A stretch of 64,000 bases of DNA from Sipunculus nudus (taxonomy: Eukaryota; Annelida; Sipuncula; Golfingiida; Sipunculidae): contig CM049311.1 in the NCBI GenBank assembly GCA_026874595.1, positions 51,279,676 through 51,343,675 of the forward strand, given 5' to 3'. Positions 24,462 through 36,336 of this stretch are shown here, in pieces. Below the pieces are notes generated by a model that saw nothing but the letters and a program-made list of their open reading frames with translations, was not told where the DNA came from and did no database searches. The translations under genes and the position numbers were made by a program. Each line of letters opens with the position of its first letter. The stretch's first letter is position 1.

Positions 24462-25052
24462 GCATAATGTCAATGGTATACTCAGACAATCATAATGTCA
24501 ATGGTACACTCAGTCAGTCATAATGTCAATGGTACACTCAGTCAGTCATAATGTCAATGCTACACTCAGTCAGTCATAATGTCAATGGTACACTCAGTCA
24601 ATCATAATATCAATGCTACACTCAGTCAGTCATAATGTCAATGGTACACTCAGTCAATCATAATGTCAATGGTACACTCAGTCAATCATAATGTCAATGC
24701 TACACTCAGTCAGTCATAATGTCAATGCTACACTCAGTCAGTCATAATTACTATGGTACACTCAGTCAATCATAATATCAATGCTACACTCAGTCAGTCA
24801 TAATGTCAATGGTACACTCAGTCAATCATAATGTCAATGGTACACTCAATCAATCAAAATGTCAATGCTACACTCAGTCAGTCATAATGTCAATGCTACA
24901 CTCAGTCAGTCATAATGTCAATGCTACACTCAGTCAGTCATAATGTCAATGCTGCACCCAGTCAATCATTATGTCAATGCTACATTTAGTCAATCATAAA
25001 CTCACTGGTACACTCAGTCATTCATAATGTCAATGGTACACTCGGTCAAACA
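24462..25052. repeat. 28-bp minisatellite
   Basis: About 20 tandem copies of a unit close to CATAATGTCAATGGTACACT plus CAGTCAGT, with GGT/GCT and CAGT/CAAT variants. The 3' units are more diverged. Confidence 0.9.
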
Positions 25053-25159
25053 GGAATATTTGGCCGAACTTCCATTAAATTGGAATTGGTACCCATTCAC
25101 TTGCCTTTTGAAAAAGAATTAATGTTATTTCTCGATATCATTACATATAATGATCTTAA

Positions 25160-25465
25160 GGTAATTTTGGTTTTGAAAAGTTCTATAACGCTTCCTTGAA
25201 GGATGTATCAACTTGTTTATCAACAACGTGTATATAAACAGAGCTATGTTGACAAACGGGAAAAACATATAACCTAAGGGGGCATGTTGCACATTTGCGG
25301 AGGTAGAAAGGTCACTTGTTGCAAAATGCATGCCATTTGCAAAGCTCTGGCTTATCTGACTTGCTGGCAGATGCCCTTGTTGAATTTGTTTTGATTATTT
25401 TGGCGGACCCCCACATATTATAAACACGATCCTATAAACAAAACAAGCAGCCTGTGTGCGGTGAT
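25160..25465 (+). repeat. Middle repeat R1, copy 3 (empty site)
   Basis: Diverged copy of R1. It contains an uninterrupted GGACCCCCACATATTATAAAC at about 25405-25425, where copy 1 has the 2.66-kb insertion. Confidence 0.6.
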
Positions 25466-26790
25466 ATCCACGTTTTCTGGCCTATTTTTTTTTATAAAAC
25501 TCCAATTGATTACTTTTATTTTATAAAGAGAGATAGGTAATCCAGCCCCTTCAAAATTAACTCATGTGCCCATATTGTGAAAGCTAGAACTATTAATTAC
25601 ATGTACATATATATTGGTTAATGATATTTATCCTTTCATATAATTCTAAGGCTCATTACCATTTTAGCTCAGCCGGCTATAACTCATCTGAGCTATAGTT
25701 ATAATCCATTGTCCGTCATCCGTCTGTCCGTCCTTCCCTTAAGCTGGCATTTTCTGAAGCCGTTAGACCAAAGTTCTCCTATAATAATATTTTTTTTATG
25801 ATTTGAATCCCAAGCTCTACATATTGCAAATTTATATTATTAATACATTTTTTTTTCAATATTTGAATATGATAAAATATTTGGAGATAACATAAGTGCT
25901 CATTGACATGTTTGAATATATAATAGGCTGTAAATACGTTGTAGCATTCATTCATATCTCTTAAAGTTGGCCTGACCTTGCTGTGAATGACATTGGTACA
26001 CTTAATAAATCAAGAATATTGGGCAATCTTCATTGATTTTTTTCAGCTTACATGACCATATATTCAACTGTTGAGAACTATTACATTTACACATTTTTTT
26101 TGTTTTTGAAATGTATCCTGTCATATAACACGTAGGCCAATTACTATTTTTTTCTTCATTGCATCATTAAATGTTTCAAGCCACGAATATACAGTGCAGA
26201 TGCAATGCAAACCTAATTGGCTTGTTATCAAATGTAGTATATGCTCATTTGAAAATGGAAACTTTTCCTTTTTTACAGCATTTTATTTCCGTTAATAAAT
26301 TAAATGTGTATCAGTAAGCCTCAGCTCATGGCCATTATTCTAAAATTTACAGGGTTTCGTGAGTTCCCAGTGGATGTATTTACATTTATATTACAGTTGC
26401 TCAGTTGAAATACTGAAACATTTGCAAATACGTGATCATGAGAGGCTCCTGCACCTTTCATGTAGTCTAAACAAAGTACACAGTCAACACAGCCACTATG
26501 ACTTTATTCTAATATTCCCAGTATCAAGTTAGCTGAGTGCCGTGACCCACAAGTCCCTTGTTTTGTTCATACTTCATATATTTCCTATGTACATTCCAGA
26601 AATGACGTCAAAATTATTAGATTTATTGAAGTTATGGGCCCGAAGATAATGCAAAATGTAAAAATTCAGGAAAAATATTTACTCACTTTACATGATACTT
26701 GTTGAAGCTAGGGACTTTTTTCAAGGATATAACTTTATTTAATCAAATTCAACTGTATACCTTAAATTAGATATTGTAAATTGTTAGCGA
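25466..26790. other. No gene; repeat debris
   Basis: AT-rich. It carries a minus-orientation copy of the repeat-end motif (AGCTGAGTGCCGTGACCC) at 26530-26561. No coding signal. Confidence 0.4.
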
Positions 26791-27690
26791 ACCTGTGAGC
26801 TTATCGATGATGTGGCGTCGTCCGTACGTTGCCCAATACTATAAAAAAAAAAAAAACCGGCAGGAACTATCATCACCAAATTTTATGCAAGTAAAAATCA
26901 TAAAGACTTCATCGGAGCGAGCTTGCGTTCTTGCTATCTGCATTGACTTAGATTTTACAGGGGAAAAGCTAAAACTAAACTTAAAATATCTTCTTCTCCG
27001 AAACTATCCAGCCAAATTATTCAATATTTCAGGGAAATAATCTATGTAACAAATTCTCTCAAGTTTGTCCGAATGGTTTTAGTTCGGTGTTTTTGGCTGA
27101 GTTACAGGAAGCTGAACATAGTCATTTTGCTATAAAAGCATACTTAATATCTATCTCAGAAACGGCTGGAGTTAACGAAATTTTATGCAAATGTTGGTCA
27201 CATGCGTCATACTTGAAACTGAGGTATTCGTGGCGCCACCTGCATCGATCTTTTTTGTACGGGAGTCATCGTTCATCAGTTTATTGACCCATTATAACTC
27301 AGAAGCAGCAGGAGCTAACAATCCCAACTTTTATGCAAAAATCAGTCACATGTCAAATGTTGTGAGATTTAGCTGCATGGACCATTTAACGGGAAAAAGG
27401 CCAGAAAACATTTCAAAATCTTCTTCTCCGAAATTATTTTGTCAATTTGTTCAATATTTCAAAGAAATGATACCAGACATGAACTTTCTCAAGTTTGTTC
27501 AAATAGTTCAGGTTTAAATGATTTTGGCCGAGTTAAAGGAATTCGAACTTAGGCATTTGGCCAAGCAAATAATCATACTAACATAACGATCTCAGGAGCT
27601 AATTTCAATAAGTTTTGTGCAAATGATGGTCACCTGACTCATATTTGAAGTTGAGGTTTTTGTCTCGCCATCTACATTGACCAGTTGTTT
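26790..27690. repeat. Diverged tandem repeat, about 420-bp unit
   Basis: Recurring blocks: TTTTATGCAAGTAAAAATCA, TTTTATGCAAATGTTGGTCA, TTTTATGCAAAAATCAGTCA and TTTGTGCAAATGATGGTCAC; CTTCTTCTCCGAAA with TCAATATTTC at about 26990 and 27420; CTCTCAAGTTTGTCC and CTTTCTCAAGTTTGTTC. Open frames here follow the repeat, not a gene. Confidence 0.6.
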
Positions 27691-27818
27691 ACGAACAAAA
27701 ACCTCATTATTTTAGCCTCCTTCAGCTTCTGCATTAAAAATGGTCGAATGGTTTAATTTTTCACAAGAAGTATCCTGGGGAAGGGTGTTGCGAAAAATAT
27801 TGCTCAGGGGAAAACATC

Positions 27819-27890
27819 GGGCCGATACGGGATTCGAACCCATAACGGTGGCGCCCAAGTCCGGCGTACCAACCGCTTCGCTAGCAAAGC
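27819..27890 (-). repeat. tRNA-like SINE head or tRNA pseudogene
   Basis: On the minus strand, GGGTTCGAATCCC is a good B box, with an A-box-like GCGAAGCGGTTGGTACGCC about 30 bases upstream. The 5' acceptor half does not pair with the 3' end, so a working tRNA is unlikely. Confidence 0.45.
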
Positions 27891-28619
27891 AAGCTTCACT
27901 AGTGATACAGTTCGGTCCGCTTTTATGTCACCCGGTAACAAGGGCTGTCTCAATTTGTGAAGAATAGATTGAGTTCATTGAAAGCTGAAATTGGTCTTGT
28001 GGCCATGTAAACCTATATCAAACTGAGGGCTGCAATAGTCTTCTTTTGCATAAATGTTGTTTCGAATTCTGTAACATTAACAAATATGATTCTTAGGTGG
28101 CTTATTATCGGACCATGAACAACAAAATGAATGTGAGATACTTTGGAAAACAAAGCTAGCAGATTTATTTTAGTAACAGACTGAGCTCTGTGGGATTATA
28201 AGCAGAGCTGTACATACAGATTAATAACGGGTGCCCATATCCGATTTAAGGGTAAGATAAATCCATGAATGAAATATATATGTATTCTGGTTTTGCTCTA
28301 AATAAGCATCTGTTATTATTCTAAACATATGCTAGAAAAATCTTATGAATATGTCAGCTTAAAAAAAAAAAAGCAATGTAGGCAAAGTCTATAAGTATGT
28401 ATAAACAGATTTGGCAAGATGTCAAAATTTTGTCTGTATCTAAATTTGCTAGGCAGCCTGCCAACTGAATCAGATTTTGCACCAGGTCAAGAGTTCACTC
28501 AGTGCAGTAGCTGCACCTGGCCCATTAGCTTCGGTCCACTTTTGGGGCAACGCCTTCCTCAGCTTGGTCAACCCAGTGCACCTGAAGAGAGGTATCAACC
28601 TGAAATTGTGACACTAACT

Positions 28620-28880
28620 ATAACAATTTTTGAAGTGGATGTCCCTGCTTATTTCTCAGGAGGGATTTAGTATATCAGCCTTAGATTGGGCATACCTATA
28701 TATCTCGGGTAGCTTTGTCGTATGCAAGTCTGTTGACGCCACCTAAAACAATATATTTTGCAGTGTATGTCCCTGTTAATTTCTTAGGAGTGATTTGACG
28801 TATCGGCTGAAATTGTGCATGTCAATACATCTCGGATAGTTTTGTTGTATACAAGACTTGTGGCGCCACTTACAATTGTT
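28620..28880. repeat. About 120-bp tandem duplication
   Basis: TGTCCCTGCTTATTTCTCAG...CATACCTATATATCTCGG and TGTCCCTGTTAATTTCTTAG...CAATACATCTCGGATAG repeat one block with about 85 % identity by eye, each followed by a GGCGCCAC-like box. Confidence 0.5.
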
Positions 28881-28965
28881 TTTGGGTTTCATACATCTGT
28901 GCACAAAGCTCAATAATGGTTGGAATTACCTTCCCTGAAAGTTTACAAGTCCATGCATCTTGGAT

Positions 28966-29215
28966 AGGGCCTGGGCGGTCTAGGGGTAAACGCTCGGTTC
29001 TCTCCGCTGGCGATCCGGGTTCAATCCCTGGAGTGGCTATGGGAGTGGATTTTAGTTGTCCTTTCAAGGCCGGTGGTTTTCTCCGGGTTCTCCGGTTTCC
29101 TCCACCACTACAGACTTCCGAACGCCATCATCTGAGCCATGGAGCTTGCCTTGATTAGTTATTATAACTATTTATACAATCAATGTAAAATAAATAAGTT
29201 TATATAATTTATATA
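28966..29215 (+). mobile_element. tRNA-derived SINE 1
   Basis: The tRNA-like head has an A-box-like GGTCTAGGGGTAAACGC and a B box GGGTTCAATCCC. A core follows with GGTTTTCTCCGGGTTCTCC, then GCCTTGATTAGTTAT and an AT-rich tail. The same layout recurs at 33893-34115. Confidence 0.7.
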
Positions 29216-29576
29216 TTTGCAGAGGTGTAGACTACATTATCCCTTCCTCCAAAACTTTATCGCTATTTGATATTATTTTAGATTTTTACCTTCAAAGTCA
29301 ACTTCGGCTAAGCACCATGACCCATGGGTCCCATGCAATATCAGATAATTTTGCAACAAGATTTAGAGTTAATAAATTTCCTGTGCACTTTGAGAAACAT
29401 GCTGCATTCTCGTTTATGTATTGCCACGCAATGATGTATTTAAGCTTACCAGGCTTGAAGCGACCTATTATTCCATTCCCTGTCATATTTTAACTGACCA
29501 AAGTACCATGTACCGCTGTATCAAATAATTGTGTCTGTATCGTGTGAAAAAAAATGTATACTGTATTTTGTTGCAG

Positions 29577-29756
29577 CTTCAACATGGATACACCTATCAA
29601 AAAGATACTTGGGTCCGAGTTCAAACTGTACAACAGTCAGCTGACTGATCACGTGACCCTGACTGATCTTCTGTCTCATCGGACCGGTCTGGAAGACAAC
29701 TTTATTTTCTTCACTGCAGGGTACCCGAAAAACATGTCTCGGCGAGAGCTCGTCAG
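29577..29756 (+). CDS. Beta-lactamase-like gene, first exon found in window
   Basis: Internal exon of a serine beta-lactamase/penicillin-binding-protein-related gene. The acceptor is TTTTGTTGCAG and the donor CGTCAG|GTGAGT. It enters in phase 2 and leaves in phase 2, encoding 59 whole codons. The protein reads DTPIKKIL then VTLTDLLSHRTGL, the conserved stretch between the SxxK and YxN motifs in this family. The serine-nucleophile SxxK exon should lie upstream and was not found by eye in the window. The in-frame codon spanning the donor is TGA, so reading through the donor ends translation at once. In metazoans such proteins are LACTB-like or secreted hydrolase relatives; the substrate is unknown. 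Confidence 0.85.
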
Positions 29757-32700
29757 GTGAGTCAGAAAACAAAAACATGACCCAGTCAGAGGTCGTCAAG
29801 TGAGTCAGAAACAAAAACATGACCGGTCAGAGGTCGTTAGTTTAGTCAGAAATAAAAACATGACCCAGTCAGAACTCGTCAGGTGAGTCAGAAACAAAAA
29901 CATGACCCAGTCAGAGGTCGTCAAGTGAGTCAGAAACAAAAACATGACCCAGTCAGAGGTCGTCAAGTGAGTCAGAAACAAAAACATGACCCAGTCAGAG
30001 GTCGTCAGGTGAGTCAGAAACAAAAACATGACCCAGTCAGAGGTCGTCAGGTGAGTCAGAAACAAAAACATGACCGGTCAGAGGTCGTCAAGTGAGTCAG
30101 AAACAAAAACATGACCAAGTCAGAGGTCGTCAAGTGAGTCAGAAACAAAAACATGACCGGGTCAGAGGTCGTCAGGTGAGTCAGAAACAAAAACATGACC
30201 GGTCAGAGGTCGTTAGTTGAGTCAGAAATAAAAACATGACCCAGTCAGAACTCGTCAGGTGAGTCAGAAACAAAAACATGACCCAGTCAGAGGTCGTCAA
30301 GTGAGTCAGAAACAAAAACATGACCGGTCAGAGGTCGTTAGTTTAGTCAGAAATAAAAACATGACCCAGTCAGAACTCGTCAGTGAGTCAGAAACAAAAC
30401 CATGACCCGGTCAGAAGTCGTCAGGTGAGTCAGGAACAAAAACATGACCCAGTCAGAGGTCGTCAAGTGAGTCAGAAACAAAAACATGACCCAGTCAGAG
30501 GGCGTCAAGTGAGTCAGAAACAAAAACATGACCCAGTCAGAGGTCGCAAGGGGGTTAGAAAAAAGATAAACATGACCCGGTCAGAGGTCGCCAAGGGGTC
30601 AGAAAAAAAGATAAATATGGCCCGGTCAAAAGTCTTCAAGTGAGTCAGAAACAAAACATGACCCGGTCAGAATTAAGTGGCCAGGAGAGTCAAAAACAAA
30701 AACATGACCCAGTCAGAGGTCGTCAGGTGAGTCAGAAAACAAAAACATGATCAAGCCAGAGGTCGTCAGGGGGTCAGAAAAAAATAAACATGACTCGGTC
30801 AGATGTCGTCAGGGAGTCAGAAACAAAACATGACCCAGTCAGAGGTCGTCAGGTGAGTCAGAAACAAAAACATGACCCAGTCAGAAGTCTTAAGGTGAGT
30901 CAGAAACAAAAACATGACCCAGTCAGATGTCGTCAGGTGAGTCAGGAAACAAAAACATGACCCAGTCAGATGTCGTCAGGTGAGTCAGGAAACAAAAACA
31001 TGACCCAGTCAGAGGTCGTCAGGTGAGTCAGAAAATAAAAACATGACCCGGTCAGAGGTCGCCAGGGGGTCAGAAAAAAAAAATAAATATGACCCGGTCA
31101 AAAGTCTTCAAGTGAGTCAGAAACAAAACATGACCCGTTCAGAATTAAGTGGCCAGGTGAGTCAGAAACAAAAACATGACCCAGTCAGAGGTCGTCAGGT
31201 GAGTCAGAAAACAAAAACATGACCATGTCAGAGGTCGCCAGGGGGTCAGAAAAAAGATAAACATGACCCGGTCAGAAGTCTTCAAGTGATTCAGAAACAA
31301 AACATGACCCGGTCAGAATTAAGTGGCTAGATGAGTGAGAAAAAAAAACATGACCCAGTCAGAGGTCGTCAGGTGAGTCAGAAAACATAAACATGACCCG
31401 GCCAGAGGTCGTCAGGGGTCAGAAAAAAAATAAACATGACCCGGTCAGAAATCGTCAAGTGAGTCAGAAACAAAACATGACCCGGTCAGAATTAAGTGGC
31501 AAGGTGAGTCAGAAACAAAAACATGACCCGGTCAGAGGTCGTCATGTGAGTCAGAAACAAAAACATGACCCGGTAAGAAGTCGTCAAGTGAGTCAGAAAC
31601 AAAACATGACCCGGTCAGAATTAAGTGGCAAGGTGAGTCAGAAACAAAAACATGACCCGGTCAGAGGTCGTCAGGTGAGTCAGAAAACAAAAACATGACC
31701 CAGTCAGATGACGTCAGGTTAGTCAGGAAACAAAAACATGACCTGTTCAGAGGTCGTCAGGTGAGTCAGAAAACAAAAACATGACCCAGTCAGATGTATT
31801 CAGGTGAGTCAGAAAACAAAAACATGACCCAGTCAGTGGTCGTCAGGTGAGTTAGAAAACAAAAAAATGACCCGGTCAGAGGTCGCCAGGGGGTCAGAAA
31901 AAAAAATAAATATGACCCTGTCAAAAGTCTTCAAGTGAGTCAGAAACAAAACATGACCCGGTCAGAATTAAGTAGCCAGGTGAGTCAGAAACAAAAACAT
32001 GACCCAGTCAGAGGTCGTCAGGTGAGTCAGAAAACAAAAACATTACCATGTCAGAGGTCGCCAGGGGGCCAGAGAAAAGATAAACATAACCCGGTCAGAA
32101 TTAAGTGGCCAGGTTAGTCAGGAAACAAAAACATGACCCGTTCAGAGGTCGTCAGGTGAGTCAGAAAACAAAAACATGACCCAGTCAGATGTCGTCAGGT
32201 GAGTCAGAAAACAAAAACATGACCCAGTCAGAGGTCGTCAGGTGAGTCAGAAAACAAAAACATGACCCGGTCAGAGGTCGCCAGGGGGTCAGAAAAAAAG
32301 ATAAATATGACCCTGTCAAAAGTCTTCAAGTGAGTCAGAAACAAAACATGACCCGGTCAGAATTAAGTGGCCAGGTGAGTCAGAAACAAAAACATGACCC
32401 AGTCAGAGGTCGTCAGGTGAGTCAGAAAACAAAAACATTACCATGTCAGAGGTCGCCAGGGGGCCAGAGAAAAGATAAACATAACCCGGTCAGAATTAAG
32501 TGGCCAGGTAAGTGAGAAACAAAAACATGACCCGGTCAGAATTAAGTGGCAAGGTGAGTCAGAAACAAAAACATGACCCGGCCAGAGGTCGTCAGGTGAG
32601 TCAGAAAACAAAAAAATGACCCGGCCAGAGGTCGTCAGGTGAGTCAGAAAACAAAAACATGACCCAGTCAGAGGTCGTCAGGGAGTCAGAAAAAAAAATA

Positions 32701-33115
32701 AACATGACCCGGTCAGAAGTCGTCAAGTGAGTCAGAAACAAAACATGAACCGGTCAGAATTAAGTCGCCAGGTGAGTCAGAAACAAAAACATGACCCGGT
32801 CAGAGGTCGTCAGGTGAGTCAGAAAACAAAAACATGACCCAGTCAGATGTCGTCAGGTGAGTCAGGAAACAAAAACATGACCCGGTCAGAGGTCGTCAGG
32901 TGAGTCAGAAAACAAAAACATGACCCAGTTAGATGTCGTCAGGTGAGTCAGGAAACAAAAACATGACCAGGTCAGAATTCGTCAGATAAGTCAGAAAACA
33001 AAAACATGACCCAGTCAGAGGTCGTCAGGTGAGTCAGAAACAAAAAAATTACCCGGTCAGAGGTCGCCAGGGGGTCAGAAAAAAGATAAACATGACCTGG
33101 TCAGAGGTCGTCTGA
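29733..33115 (+). repeat. 42-bp minisatellite copied from the exon/splice-donor junction
   Basis: About 75-80 units of 40-46 bp fill the first part of the intron. A typical unit holds CAAAAACATGACC, then CAGTCAGAGGTCGTCAG, then GTGAGTCAGAAA. The exon's own end (AAAAACATGTCTCGGCGAGAGCTCGTCAG|GTGAGTCAGAAAAC spread over 29730-29770) aligns as the first unit. Most units therefore keep CAG|GTGAGT or CAA|GTGAGT. Variant units replace it with CCAGGGGGTCAG or end in AATTAAGTGGCCAG|GTGAGT. The 14-residue repeat frames are a by-product of the 42-bp period. Confidence 0.9.
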
Positions 33116-33892
33116 AACAAACATATGAACTTGTAGTTTAAATATACCACAAGCCGGCCATATACAAGAAAACTTGATGCGCAGCATGTTGCAAAATGAC
33201 AAGATGTTACTTGTTCCTAAATAAGTTATTTATTCCAATAAGTTTGAAAGAAATACAGCACGCTGCAGAGTGCCAGGTATATTCTCGAGTCAATAATCTT
33301 TATCGTTATGGTTTATGAGCCTTGTTCACAAAAGATAGAGAGACTTAGAGTCTCAGATTCGATTTCATAAACATGCCCCAGCCATTATAGGTGGTACAAG
33401 TAAACGTAATGGATGTCATAAGCCATTATCACCGTCATCAGTGAGATAATAATAGACGTATAAATATGTTATTAATTTTTAAAAATCCATGTTTGGTTGA
33501 TGCGTTATGTTTATGTGGCGATACCCAGATTTTCGATCAATGAGAGAATAAAGAAGCATGCAGTAGTTTTAAGGACATATTACTGGAGATCCTGTAGTTT
33601 GTATAGCTCTAATAATCCCACATCTATGTCACGTGTATGGGAAAACGGATACCTAGTGCTAGTTGATTGATTAGTTACAATCCTAGACATTTTGAATTTA
33701 ACATTCTGACTCATACAATTTAAATGCCATGGTAACTTGGTAAGGACATATATTGCAATAGTTCTGAGATTTCTAGCAAACACAGGGTTTTTATGTGTTT
33801 AAATACACAGCATGTCAAATGGACCGTGTTATTATACAGGGACACAGTGCATTTATCTACACATTTCTGATTCACTTTCACTTTTTTTTTTA
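33116..33892. other. Intron sequence, nothing recognised
   Basis: Remainder of the first visible intron between the 42-bp array and SINE 2. No coding signal. Confidence 0.4.
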
Positions 33893-34115
33893 TTTAGAGT
33901 ACAGTGGTAGCTCGGATCTCCATTGGTGATCCGGGTTCAGTTCCCGGAGTGGCTATAAGGTTAGGTTGGAGTGCCCCGTCCACTGTCAGTAGTTTTCGCC
34001 TTTGGTTTTTTCCTCACCCAACGTCATAGGAAGTCATGGGGAGTGCCTCGAATTAGTTTAATATTTTAATTAGTTGTACAATCCAGGTTAAATAAATTAA
34101 TATAGATATTGTAAT
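33893..34115 (+). mobile_element. tRNA-derived SINE 2
   Basis: The B box GGGTTCAGTTCCC follows a truncated A-box region, then a core with GTTTTCGCC and TTTTTTCCTCACC, then GCCTCGAATTAGTTTAAT and an AAATAAATTAA tail. Same family as 28966-29215, in the same orientation, inside the intron. Confidence 0.65.
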
Positions 34116-35969
34116 TTATATTTTCAGTTTTCTTTCATTTGGAGCTCCTATCTTGTCCATTGAAGGGAACGTCCTGAATTGCCCATGTATATATAAGGCG
34201 AAGGGCAAAAATCTATGTTGAAAAAAACAGGCATATATATCATAATTGTTCCCCTTGCAAATCAGCCAGGCTCGTCAGCTTAGCGTCTTTTCTCTTTGGT
34301 CCCCTCTTTTCGTTTGCATCACTTTACCTCAAAACTGAATTAATGTCTCCTACACGAATCATCATGTCGGCCTAATAATTACCAGTAATTTTCACATGCA
34401 AACGGACGCGTTTCATAAAATAATTAAAAACGAGTCTTGAATAAACATATTAGTCATAGATATACAGTTCGGTGGTTGGTTTCCATTTAAATGACTGTTT
34501 GTCTGGCTTATGCCATTATCTAGCCCCTTCTTGCACGAATCACGTGATTAAGTGTCACAAGAATAACACCAAGTGAATACATCAGACATATGTTAAATCT
34601 TTTGCAGTATATTAATAAAAAAATGTAATGGTTGTATTAAGTATGTTGTGAAATTGTAACATCAAAGAGAAAAATTGCTAAAGGTGTAAGATTCTTAAAA
34701 CACGTTTTTGCGGTAAATTAATAAAGAATGAATTTTAAATTGATAAAGATCGAATGAAACATGGAAAAGAAATTAAAGTTTAGGATTCTGGAATCATAAC
34801 AACTACCTGAAACTAGTTGTAGCTGAGTTGTTCCCGGAGTTTACTCGGTGTATCGCTCTCCAATCAGTGCAGCACTGACTAAATGAAGTGGCCCCGGTCC
34901 CTCGGGCTGTTACAGTAAGGTGATGGATCCGCAGGGCTGATTGAAACAGTGGCACAACCCGGGCGAGGGAGAAAGCCATACGTGTCATATTAACTTCGGC
35001 AGGAATGAACGAGGCCCAGGGGACACCATGCCCAGGTAGTTTTCATTAGACATGGACTGGGCCGCTTGCATCCTGACTTTCAAGACGTCAGCGGAGAGCC
35101 TGTTTATCCCGGGAAAAATAAATCATCTGAACCTGCTATCTCTCCTTATCTTCCAACCTACACATCAGCTGTGCTGGGTCTGATTTTCAAATTCTAAAGG
35201 ATCACATTCTGTCAAAAGTCATCAGGTGTTTTCTAATGGAGTTAAATAAAACTTTATTATACACCACGTAGTCTTATGTTCTACATTTGTCAAAATTGTT
35301 TTCTGTTTTGAACGCCTCGCAGTGCCGTCACTTTTTACTTTGAATGTTAGAATAACGGTTCTTCTGTTGGTTTTACAACTAAAAACTCATATACCAACAA
35401 TACTTGTTAATCAGCTCTGCGCAGAAGAGACTATTGTTGGAAGAAGTTTCCATATCAACGCTTTCCAGCTACGCTCATATTTCCCACTGCAGAATCGCCC
35501 AGTTATATAGTCTGGGCTTTAAAAGTTTATAAATTTAACAAATACTGTTATAGACTTGTGTTTTTCCTTTTTTCGGGAAGGATGCCACATGTAGCTAATG
35601 TTTGACACAATATTTCTTGTCTTTAGAATTAATCTTGTGGCAAATGACAAATAAAACATCGTCTGGTTACTGTGCAAGGCGAAGCTGAAAGATCCCTGCA
35701 GGAGACTTGGTTGAACATTTGACAGAAATTGACGCTATTAGTGTCTCTTCAGTCCAGAACAAATATTGATTTATAAATTTTAAAATATATATATACATTT
35801 TAAAATTATCGTTAAAAAAGTATCGTGTTTTGTAACATTTCTTATAGAAAATATAATATAAGGGACGGTTTAAGATTTTACGTAGGATTTTTAACACTTC
35901 TTATTCAATGTAATTGAATATCGGACGATGTTTGCTATGTTTGTGTTGATAAATGATACATTTTTTCAG
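34116..35969. other. Intron sequence up to the next acceptor
   Basis: AT-rich intron sequence ending in the acceptor TTTTTTCAG at 35961-35969. No other feature recognised. Confidence 0.45.
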
Positions 35970-36224
35970 GCGTTTCCGGTATTATGTTCCCCGATGGCCA
36001 CTACGGGAAAAGTTCGTTTACAACAACCACATGTATTTTCTGGCGGCAATGGTAGGCGAGCAAGTGTCGTCCATGGCGTGGGAGGAGATGGTGCGTCAAT
36101 TCCTGTTCAACCCCCTCGGCATGACGTCATCTACTTTCATCGGTAACAGCTCTGGGGAAGATATTGCCATGCCTTACACCGTGGAGTCGGGACTCCCAGT
36201 GCGCGTCTCACCAGATCTCAGGGA
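35970..36224 (+). CDS. Beta-lactamase-like gene, exon with YxN motif
   Basis: Acceptor TTTTTTCAG; the split codon AG|G joins in frame to the preceding exon. The donor is GA|GTACGT at 36225, phase 2. The protein runs RFRYYVPRWPLREKF, then FVYNNHMYFLAAMVGE, whose YNN is the Tyr-x-Asn catalytic motif of class C-type serine hydrolases. LFNPLGMTSSTF follows, a hallmark of the family. The continuous frame would run on to a stop at about 36250, so splicing is needed. Confidence 0.87.
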
Positions 36225-36336
36225 GTACGTCACAAGCATGATATCATTTTAACAAATTGTCAACGTTTTGGTAGTTCTTTTATCGTTTAGGTCCAGGGCC
36301 TTTCAACCTGATCAACCTGATCCTTAATATATATAT

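Noticed and set aside
24462-25052. CRISPR-like regular array
   Set aside because: Units abut with no unique spacers and the DNA is eukaryotic; it is a plain minisatellite. The same holds for the arrays at 38530 and 57800.
27087-27517. Overlapping 66- and 110-codon frames
   Set aside because: They lie across the diverged 420-bp repeat and shift between units.
28966-29040. Functional tRNA gene
   Set aside because: Boxes are present but no acceptor stem or anticodon arm folds properly, and the SINE core follows directly.
29883-30643. Open frames with a 14-residue MSQKQKHDPVRGRQ-type repeat
   Set aside because: The 42-bp period keeps all frames open; they lie in an intron and not in the frame of the upstream exon.
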